DNA of 5,009 nt, from positions 1 to 5,009 of the forward strand of contig CAMEIZ010000126.1 of assembly GCA_945919165.1 (NCBI GenBank), in the 5' to 3' direction. Source of the stretch: an uncultured Traorella sp. (GTDB lineage Bacteria > Bacillota_I > Bacilli_A > Erysipelotrichales > Erysipelotrichaceae). The position numbers and the translations under genes are program-made. The notes beneath the pieces are model-generated. The model saw only the letters and a program-made list of their open reading frames with translations. It was not told the DNA's origin and searched no databases. This document shows, piece by piece, positions 1-5,009 of the stretch (positions are counted from its first letter, which is position 1; each line of letters starts with the position of its first letter).

Positions 1-64
1 GACACAAAAAAGAATAGACTTATTTATTGTATTTTGGTATCACATTCATGTAACCGGCAATTAT

Positions 65-96
65 CAAAAAAGACTGTTAAAACTTTTTATTAACAA
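65..96 (-). terminator. Probable intrinsic terminator after the reductase remnant
   Basis: Read on the minus strand, TTGTTAA (96-90) and TTAACAG (80-74) form a 7-bp stem with one G-T wobble around a 9-nt loop. A tract of six T (71-66) follows two bases later. It lies 6 bases beyond the stop of the flavodoxin-like remnant, where a terminator for that gene would be expected. The stem is AT-rich and therefore weak, so efficiency is uncertain. Confidence 0.5.
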
Positions 97-102
97 TAGT
101 TA

Positions 103-309
103 CTAAAGATTTTTACCCATTGTATAGGTCTGCTTCATCGCCAAAGAATTTTTACTTTCACCCAGCTCATATAAACCGTTACCAATAATTACGCCCTTTT
201 CTACTGCATTCTCAACACATTCTGCATAACCGCGGAAACAAGCAAGAGTGGTTTCTGCAGAAGAAAGGGTTTCATCAGCCATCGTGAAATTCATCCGCAT
301 AATCAGCAA
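103..309 (-). pseudogene. C-terminal remnant of a flavodoxin-family NADPH-dependent FMN reductase
   Basis: The open frame gives at most 68 residues and ends in TAG at 105-103. Its last 45 or so residues fit, from memory of the family, the C-terminus of flavodoxin-fold NADPH-dependent FMN reductases and iron-sulfur flavoproteins. These end with a segment like FRGYAECV, then a strand (GVIIGNGLYELGE, matching the usual GV-x-GxGxYxxGD) and a final helix (SLAMKQTYTMGKNL, matching AMxQAYEMGK). Full-length members have roughly 180-200 residues, so the N-terminal two thirds, including the FMN phosphate-binding loop, is absent. The frame opens with TTG directly after an in-frame TGA (312-310). None of the possible starts (TTG at 309, ATG codons at 300 and 294) has a Shine-Dalgarno sequence upstream. 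A terminator-like hairpin still follows the stop. I infer a truncated, untranslated relic; a short expressed peptide is a less likely alternative. The family assignment rests on pattern recall without an alignment. Confidence 0.5.
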
Positions 310-397
310 TCAAACGCTAAAAAATGGAATGATAAATATGGTTTATGAGATTTAAATCTATCAAAAAGATATTCTGTTTTTTCTATATGAAAAAGGA

Positions 398-480
398 TAG
401 CCATAAAGCGGTGCAAGGGATATAATTACTTGTTTCAGACGAAGTGCAAACATTACGGACCTTTGAAAGTAGCCATAAAG
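398..480. repeat. Pair of 11-bp direct repeats in the gap after dnaE
   Basis: TAGCCATAAAG occurs at 398-408 and again at 470-480, 72 bp apart, in the roughly 195-bp gap between the dnaE stop (505) and the reductase remnant (309). GTGCAA also occurs twice (411-416 and 444-449). No inverted ends, transposase or convincing hairpin accompanies them. They may be chance in AT-rich DNA or a trace of a past insertion or deletion. Nothing else recognisable was found in 310-504, including no clear dnaE terminator. Confidence 0.3.
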
Positions 481-504
481 TTTTATTTTTCGTTCAATTT
501 TCCC

Positions 505-3500
505 TTAGGATTTAAGATCAAGAATCTCAGCTTTTTGAACAAGACAACTGTTTTCTTTATCTACTTTTCCTTCAACGAATAAAATAATTCCTTTTTTTAA
601 TGATGAAGCAAGAGACAGATAAAGATTTGGCATTATCACAAGATCAATCGAAGCTGTTTCATCAGTTAAGACAACAAAACACATCAAATCTCCCCGTTTG
701 GTTTTATGAGGCTTTACGTGAGTCACATTGCCCATGATACAAACTTTACCACATGGATTTAGACATTCAATAATGGATTTACCAGTGAATCCAAATTGTT
801 TTTTAATACGATTCATCGGATGATCGCTTAAATAAAAACCTAATACCTCTTTTTCTTGATTTGCTTTCTTTAAAGGCTGGTCCGCTACACAAATCAAAGG
901 CGGTGCTGTAGCCAGTGAATAATCCAAAATGAGCTGTGTACTGTCTTCAATCAACACAATATTGGCATAACGAAGAGCATCTTCCAGACTGGCCAGCATG
1001 GTAGAGCGAGAGTGATTAAAACAATCAAAAGCACCTCCCATAATACAGCATTCAAGAGTTTTTCTGTTAATTCCTGCTTTGGATAATCGTGCCACACAGT
1101 CATGAAAATCAGAAAAAGGTCCATGTTCCCGTTCTTCTTTAATTTTTTGATAAGCGTTAACACCTACATTTCGAATGCCAATCAAAGGAAAAAGAATTTT
1201 GTTTTCATATATTTCATATTTTTCAGTTGATAAATTAATATTAGGCGGAATTACAGACAAATTTCTTTTTTTAGCTTCAACAATATATTCACTTGTTTTA
1301 AGATCGCTGCCAATTACCGAATTTAATAATGAAATAAAGAAATAATGAGGATAGTTTGCTTTTAGATAAGCCATTTGATAAACAACTAAACCATAAGCAA
1401 CACTATGAGATTTATTAAAACCATAATTTGCAAATTTTAAAATCAATTCATAAACCTCATTTGCTAATTCTTTAGAATAATTCAAAAAGAGAGCTCCCTG
1501 AATAAAATCCTGTTTAAGTAATTCAAGTTCTTTTTGTTTTTTCTTGGACATTGCTTTTCTTAGAATATCTGCTTTTCCTAATGAAAATCCGGACATTTTC
1601 TGAGCAATCTGCATAATTTGTTCCTGATAAATAATAATTCCATAAGTATCTTGAAGAATGGGTTTTAAATCCTCATGCAGATAAGAAATTTTTTCCGGAT
1701 GTTTTCTATTCTCCAAATATTTTGGAATATTTTCCATAGGGCCTGGTCGAAACAGTGCTAAAGCAGTCGCAATATCTTCAAAGCACTGAGGCTTCATTTG
1801 ACGAATTAAGTTTTTCATTCCTTCGCTTTCCAACTGAAAAACGCCTGCTGTATCAACAGCCTGGATACATGCATATGTTTTTTTATCATCTAAAGGAAGC
1901 TTCATTATATCAAAAGCAGGATCATTTTGACGAATTCTTTCAACAATATCATCAATAATTGTTAAATTTCGAATAGCCAGAAAATCCATTTTAATTAAAC
2001 CGAGTTCTTCAAGATATTCCATAGTAAATTGTGTCGAATTAAGCGTATCATCACTGGATATGATAGGACAGACTTCAATAATTGGCTCTCTGGAAAGAAT
2101 AACACCTGCAGCATGAGTCGAAGTATGACGAGGCAATCCTTCAAGCTTTAACGCTATTTCGAAAAGCTTTTGATTTTCTTTTTTTGCCAAAACAGCCGTT
2201 CTGAATCTAGGTACATCTTCATAAGCACTGTTAAGAGTTACTTTTTTATTTGCTAAGATGTTGGGAATAGCCTTTGTTAAAATATCTACATCATAATTAG
2301 AAATCCCCAAAGCTTTAGCTGTGTCACGCAAAACCTGCTTGGCAGCCAATGTACCAAATGTTACAATGTGAGCGACATGATCACTTCCATATTTTTGTTT
2401 GACATAATCAATTACTTCATCTCTTCGATTATCAGGAAAATCGATATCAATATCCGGCATACTGACTCGCTCAGGATTCAGGAAACGTTCAAACAAAAGT
2501 GAATAATGGATAGGGTCAAGATGGGTAATTCCAAGACAATAAGCAACTAAACTTCCCGGTGCACTTCCTCTTCCAGGTCCTACATAGATTCCTTTAGAAC
2601 GAGCGTATTTGATAAAATCGTACACAATCAGAAAATAATCGTCAAAATTCATTTTGTGAATGATATCCAGTTCGTATTTTAATCGATCTATGTAAATTTT
2701 CTCAACCCGTGTCTTCCCTCTTCGCTTTTGAAGACCTTTCACACACAAACTCTTTAAGAATTCAAAAGAAGAAACATGAAATGTATTTTCAAAAATCGGT
2801 AAATCGCTTTTTGAAAACTGAAATGTTACCTGACAATTTGAAGCAATTTCATCACTCATCTTCAAATCATCTTCTTCATAAATTTGGTCCATTTCATTTT
2901 GACTTCTTAAGTATCTTCCACTGGCAAAATCAAGCATTTTGTCATGAATCGTAAGACCCTGATCAATTGCACTTAACACTTTATACGCTTCTTCGTCTTC
3001 TTTTCTCAGCATATAAACACGACTTAACGCAACTGTTTTTATATGATTCGACTTTGCAATTCTTTTTAGATGAGGATTTTTGATATTTAAAAGTCCAGTA
3101 TCATTCATTACAATACCGCACACAAAATCTTCAAATGCTTCATTGAAAAAAGTTAGAATACGCTGTAATTCTTGTTCATTCTCATCAATAATATATTGAT
3201 CCAGAAAAGAGTGATCACCGCTAGTAATTACATAACAGTGGGGCGCATAAAAAGTCAATTCATCAAACTGAAGCAGTTTTTCTGAAGTACACAAGCGACT
3301 GCTGAGTTTTAATAAATTTTTATAACCAATATCATCTTTCGCTAATAAAACAAAGCTAAATTGATGATCTTCAAATTGACAATAACACTCCAAGCCATAG
3401 ATCGGATGAATCCCATTTTCTTCACATGCATGCTTAAAAGACATGATACCATGCATAACATTTAAATCAGTTAATGCCAATGATTTCATGTTGAGACGTC

Positions 3501-3579
3501 TAGCTTCTTTTACAAGCTCTTGAATTTTAATTGTGCTTTTCAATAAAGAAAAACTTGAACGAATATGTAAATGTACCAT
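505..3579 (-). CDS. dnaE: DNA polymerase III alpha subunit, DnaE type
   Basis: This 1024-residue family C DNA polymerase extends primers in the cytoplasmic replisome. An N-terminal PHP domain (residues 2 to about 200) begins HLHIRSSFSLL. The catalytic palm follows: VGPGRGSAPGS (333-343), PDIDIDFPDNRR (375-386) with D376 and D378, and KMDFLAIRNLT (530-540) with D532 as the third acidic residue. Further family motifs are FGTLAAKQVLRD (408-419), HTSTHAAGVI (485-494), GVFQLES (579-585), FRPGP (610-614) and FANYGFNKSHSVAYG (716-730). A helix-hairpin-helix (GIRNVGVNAYQKI, from 801) and an OB-fold (about 945-1010) follow. No exonuclease domain is inserted, so it is not PolC. In Firmicutes with PolC, this type extends RNA primers on the lagging strand. 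It is somewhat shorter than the B. subtilis protein (about 1115 residues from memory). The PHP metal-binding residues are largely replaced, so proofreading by that domain is unlikely. The ATG at 3579 is chosen because the PHP motif starts at residue 3, an in-frame TGA lies at 3594-3592 and no start lies between. It has no Shine-Dalgarno site; see the promoter entry. Confidence 0.97.
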   Translation of the reverse strand: MVHLHIRSSFSLLKSTIKIQELVKEARRLNMKSLALTDLNVMHGIMSFKHACEENGIHPIYGLECYCQFEDHQFSFVLLAKDDIGYKNLLKLSSRLCTSEKLLQFDELTFYAPHCYVITSGDHSFLDQYIIDENEQELQRILTFFNEAFEDFVCGIVMNDTGLLNIKNPHLKRIAKSNHIKTVALSRVYMLRKEDEEAYKVLSAIDQGLTIHDKMLDFASGRYLRSQNEMDQIYEEDDLKMSDEIASNCQVTFQFSKSDLPIFENTFHVSSFEFLKSLCVKGLQKRRGKTRVEKIYIDRLKYELDIIHKMNFDDYFLIVYDFIKYARSKGIYVGPGRGSAPGSLVAYCLGITHLDPIHYSLLFERFLNPERVSMPDIDIDFPDNRRDEVIDYVKQKYGSDHVAHIVTFGTLAAKQVLRDTAKALGISNYDVDILTKAIPNILANKKVTLNSAYEDVPRFRTAVLAKKENQKLFEIALKLEGLPRHTSTHAAGVILSREPIIEVCPIISSDDTLNSTQFTMEYLEELGLIKMDFLAIRNLTIIDDIVERIRQNDPAFDIMKLPLDDKKTYACIQAVDTAGVFQLESEGMKNLIRQMKPQCFEDIATALALFRPGPMENIPKYLENRKHPEKISYLHEDLKPILQDTYGIIIYQEQIMQIAQKMSGFSLGKADILRKAMSKKKQKELELLKQDFIQGALFLNYSKELANEVYELILKFANYGFNKSHSVAYGLVVYQMAYLKANYPHYFFISLLNSVIGSDLKTSEYIVEAKKRNLSVIPPNINLSTEKYEIYENKILFPLIGIRNVGVNAYQKIKEEREHGPFSDFHDCVARLSKAGINRKTLECCIMGGAFDCFNHSRSTMLASLEDALRYANIVLIEDSTQLILDYSLATAPPLICVADQPLKKANQEKEVLGFYLSDHPMNRIKKQFGFTGKSIIECLNPCGKVCIMGNVTHVKPHKTKRGDLMCFVVLTDETASIDLVIMPNLYLSLASSLKKGIILFVEGKVDKENSCLVQKAEILDLKS

Positions 3580-3585
3580 ATCTGT

Positions 3586-3594
3586 ATTATATCA
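3586..3594 (-). promoter_or_regulatory. Extended -10 promoter abutting the dnaE ATG, predicting a leaderless mRNA
   Basis: On the minus strand the sequence is TGATATAATACAGATATG. It is a perfect extended -10 element, TG at 3594-3593, one base, then TATAAT at 3591-3586. Six bases (ACAGAT) separate it from the dnaE ATG at 3579. Transcription normally begins about 7 bases after the box, which places the +1 at or within a base or two of the A of the ATG. No TTGACA-like -35 is seen at 16-18 bp (CAGTCA or AGTCAA is there), which extended -10 promoters tolerate. No purine-rich ribosome binding site lies between tcdA and dnaE. In AT-rich DNA a TATAAT can arise by chance, so activity is an inference. 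Confidence 0.5.
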
Positions 3595-3599
3595 TATTT

Positions 3600-4325
3600 C
3601 TAACTTTTTGACTGATGAAGAAGATCAAATACTACTGCCCCAGCAATAGCTAATCCAAAAGCAGCAGGAACAAAAGCAGTGCTTGCCGGAATACTTCTTT
3701 TATGTGCTTGCAGTTTTTCGCATTCATCCTCTATTACTTTTTGAGATGCTAATTCAGTGGAAAATGCCACTTTACATTTCTTTATTTTTCTTTTTTTGAG
3801 TTCATGGCGCATGACTTTAGCAAGCGGATCATAGCTCGTTTTAAAAATATCACAGATTTCAACTTTAGTTGCGTCAAATCGATTGCCGGCACCCATGGAA
3901 GAGATGACTGGAATATTCATTTTCGTTGCCTTTTCAATGATATTTAATTTTGCACTAATCGTATCAATACAATCAATAATATAGTCATAGTTTGAAAAAT
4001 CAATCAGATGTTGGTTTTCAGGCAGATAAAACATTTTGATCACATTTACCTTGCATGCCGGATTAATATCAAAAATACGTTGTTTCATAACATCAACTTT
4101 ATATTCACCAACAGTTGAATGAAGAGCAATGATTTGACGATTGATATTGCTAAGACTGACGATGTCATGATCAACAAGGGTCATAGAACCGATTCCACTT
4201 CTTGCCAAAGATTCACAAACATAGCCACCGACACCTCCAATACCAAAGATTAAAACATTAGCTTGTTGAAGGCGTTCAAATCCTTCGTTTCCTATCAGCA
4301 TGATTTCTCTTTTAAACTCTTCCAT
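3600..4325 (-). CDS. tcdA: tRNA threonylcarbamoyladenosine dehydratase (TcdA/CsdL), ThiF/E1-like fold
   Basis: This 241-residue protein belongs to the ThiF/MoeB/E1 ATP-dependent adenylyltransferase superfamily. TcdA enzymes use ATP to dehydrate N6-threonylcarbamoyladenosine at position 37 of ANN-decoding tRNAs, forming the cyclic ct6A hydantoin that aids decoding. The nucleotide-binding loop is FGIGGVGGYV (27-36). It is followed by the acidic strand end VDHDIVSLSNINRQ (51-64), with D52 and the conserved R63, then K76 in VGEYKVDVM and CIDTISAK (119-126). TcdA-type signatures rather than ThiF or MoeB ones are SSMGAGNRFD (142-151), DPLAKVMRHELKKR (166-179) and the C-terminal SIPASTAFVPAAFGL (211-225), in a hydrophobic tail. 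Zinc-binding CxxC pairs typical of MoeB and ThiF are absent. Length fits the Firmicutes family. The ATG at 4325 has AAAGGA six bases upstream, and the N-terminus starts close to the usual family boundary. dnaE begins 20 bp after its TAG stop, so read-through into dnaE is likely. General HesA/ThiF-like activation of another substrate is a less likely alternative. Confidence 0.92.
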   Translation of the reverse strand: MEEFKREIMLIGNEGFERLQQANVLIFGIGGVGGYVCESLARSGIGSMTLVDHDIVSLSNINRQIIALHSTVGEYKVDVMKQRIFDINPACKVNVIKMFYLPENQHLIDFSNYDYIIDCIDTISAKLNIIEKATKMNIPVISSMGAGNRFDATKVEICDIFKTSYDPLAKVMRHELKKRKIKKCKVAFSTELASQKVIEDECEKLQAHKRSIPASTAFVPAAFGLAIAGAVVFDLLHQSKS

Positions 4326-4331
4326 AAAATT

Positions 4332-4337
4332 TCCTTT
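4332..4337 (-). promoter_or_regulatory. Shine-Dalgarno site of tcdA
   Basis: AAAGGA, within GGAAAGGAAA on the minus strand (4339-4330), ends six bases before the ATG at 4325. This supports the chosen tcdA start and contrasts with dnaE, which has no such site. Confidence 0.75.
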
Positions 4338-4339
4338 CC

Positions 4340-4345
4340 ATTATA
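4340..4345 (-). promoter_or_regulatory. Possible -10 box of tcdA
   Basis: A perfect TATAAT is present on the minus strand, 14 bases before the tcdA ATG. There is no TG extension and no good -35: the hexamer 17 bp upstream reads ACTAAA and falls in the loop of the adjacent hairpin. A start about 7 bases downstream would leave a leader of about 8 bases and cut into the Shine-Dalgarno site. Either the box is fortuitous or initiation is displaced. tcdA could also be transcribed by read-through from the upstream gene. Confidence 0.3.
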
Positions 4346-4375
4346 AAATTCAAATGCTGACTTTTAGTCAGCATT
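4346..4375 (-). terminator. Perfect 10-bp hairpin after the membrane-protein gene; probable weak terminator
   Basis: AATGCTGACT (4375-4366) and AGTCAGCATT (4362-4353), read on the minus strand, are exact inverted copies around an AAA loop. The hairpin starts 6 bases after the TAA of the upstream gene. It is followed by TGAATTTT (4352-4345), an interrupted T tract, so termination is probably partial. The same dyad overlaps the -35 region of the possible tcdA promoter, so an operator role is an alternative. Confidence 0.5.
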
Positions 4376-4381
4376 ATGATA

Positions 4382-5009
4382 TTAGTCTTCTTTAGCAGAC
4401 TTAGATTCCGCTTTTTCTTTCATAAGAATACGTTTTTTATAGCGACTGGCTTGAGCAAAAGCATAAATAGTTAAAACCAGCATTCCAGCACAAAACCCAC
4501 TAACGATATAAAGAATCGTATTTCTTAGATCAAGTTCTTTTTTCATTTCTTCAAGCTCCTGCTGGGTGATGGCGGCACTGTCAGAATAAAGCTGAAGCGT
4601 TTTTTGAGAGCTTTCATATTGATAAAAATGAAATTGACCTTGATCATCCATCGCATAAATCAGACAATAGTTTTCAAAAGCCTCATTTTCAAATACCCAT
4701 CCCGATAATGTTTGATCATCAACAAGGACTTCCTGAAACTTTAATCCGGTTTTGTTTTTTAAATCATCGCTAATCTCGACAAAGCCAAGAGTATTACCTA
4801 AAATAGCTAATTGTTTATAAGGTGTCAAAATTCCTTCATTTTCATCATAGATGTAATAACCTTTGGCATTCTCATCTTGAAGATAAAGAAGAGTAATATT
4901 TCGAGTTGGTGAATGCCATCCTTTTACTTCATTGCCTTCAATATTTAAAACAACTTCTTCAAAACCATCAAGATTTGGTGCAGATAAAAAATTACGAACA
5001 ACACCTAAA
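4382..5009 (-). CDS. Partial membrane-anchored protein with duplicated beta-rich module (unknown function)
   Basis: The 5' end lies beyond the right edge of the window. The frame is open without a stop from the edge to the TAA at 4384-4382, giving at least 208 residues (numbered from the edge). A TTG at 4828 is only residue 61 of this frame and has no ribosome binding site, so it is not taken as the start. I do not recognise the family with certainty. Two degenerate copies of a roughly 50-residue module are visible, at about residues 14-64 and 88-141. Both have a GW pair (30-31 and 103-104), then LxY, an acidic turn with Gly, aromatic strands (YYIYDENEG and FHFYQYESS) and a closing Leu-x-x-Tyr. 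An acidic, possibly coiled stretch (149-160) leads to one transmembrane helix (about 163-184), then a basic tail (SRYKKR, 188-193) and a charged C-terminus. The positive-inside rule predicts outward-facing modules and a short cytoplasmic tail. The modules may bind a ligand or partner, but no catalytic motif is visible. A hairpin follows the stop. Confidence 0.8.
   Translation of the reverse strand, partial: LGVVRNFLSAPNLDGFEEVVLNIEGNEVKGWHSPTRNITLLYLQDENAKGYYIYDENEGILTPYKQLAILGNTLGFVEISDDLKNKTGLKFQEVLVDDQTLSGWVFENEAFENYCLIYAMDDQGQFHFYQYESSQKTLQLYSDSAAITQQELEEMKKELDLRNTILYIVSGFCAGMLVLTIYAFAQASRYKKRILMKEKAESKSAKED

Noticed and set aside
310..312. In-frame TGA before the reductase remnant as a recoded Trp codon
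   Set aside because: An in-frame TAA lies only about 11 codons further upstream, the intervening residues do not resemble the flavodoxin family, and no other gene here contains an internal TGA.
303..404. Minus-strand open frame of 33 codons between dnaE and the reductase remnant
   Set aside because: It has no ribosome binding site, no recognisable similarity and a size expected by chance. It also does not continue the flavodoxin fold upstream.
951..1163. Minus-strand open frame of 70 codons in another frame within dnaE
   Set aside because: It overlaps the helix-hairpin-helix region of dnaE out of frame and has no recognisable domain.
1755..1958. Plus-strand open frame of 67 codons inside dnaE
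   Set aside because: It is antisense to conserved polymerase motifs (including the FRPGP region), resembles no known family and is a shadow of dnaE.
2709..2954. Plus-strand open frame of 81 codons inside dnaE
   Set aside because: It is antisense to the PHP-palm region of dnaE, has low-complexity Phe/His/Ser content and resembles no known family.
3608..3613. TTGACT as a -35 box near the dnaE promoter
   Set aside because: It reads on the plus strand, opposite to dnaE, and there is no plus-strand gene downstream for it to serve.
4826..4828. TTG as the start of the membrane-protein gene
   Set aside because: The frame stays open for 60 more codons to the window edge, that upstream part contains the first copy of the repeated module, and no Shine-Dalgarno site precedes the TTG.

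Overview
The window is AT-rich, compactly packed bacterial DNA. All recognisable genes lie on the minus strand, so gene order runs from high to low coordinates. The window suggests a low-GC Bacillota (Firmicutes), perhaps from the Erysipelotrichia or a related gut lineage. The evidence is a DnaE polymerase without an exonuclease domain that resembles the second replicase of PolC-containing Firmicutes, a Firmicutes-type TcdA, and AT-rich codon use. The lineage is an inference; nothing here fixes genus or species.

Layout, in transcription order. (1) 5009-4382: the 3' part of a gene entering from beyond the right edge. It encodes a membrane-anchored protein with two degenerate copies of a roughly 50-residue beta-rich module, one transmembrane helix and a basic tail. 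A perfect 10-bp hairpin follows its stop. (2) 4325-3600: tcdA (csdL/ygdL family), the ATP-dependent enzyme that cyclises t6A to ct6A at tRNA position 37, with a clear Shine-Dalgarno site. (3) 3579-505: dnaE, a 1024-residue DNA polymerase III alpha subunit with PHP, palm/fingers, helix-hairpin-helix and OB-fold regions. It starts 20 bp after tcdA. It has no Shine-Dalgarno site but does have a perfect extended -10 box placed so that transcription would begin at or next to the ATG. (4) 504-310: about 195 bp in which no gene or convincing terminator was found, apart from an 11-bp direct repeat. (5) 309-103: an apparent C-terminal remnant of a flavodoxin-like FMN reductase, followed at 96-65 by a plausible intrinsic terminator. 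The remaining 64 bases at the left edge show nothing recognisable.

The two complete genes both serve core information processing, tRNA modification and DNA replication, but there is no known direct functional link between them. They may share transcripts, with dnaE also having its own promoter. I found no mobile element, CRISPR array, RNA gene or defence system. The most interesting points are the possible leaderless start of dnaE, the widely eroded metal site of its PHP domain, the duplicated extracellular module in the partial membrane protein, and the decayed reductase gene that still has its terminator.
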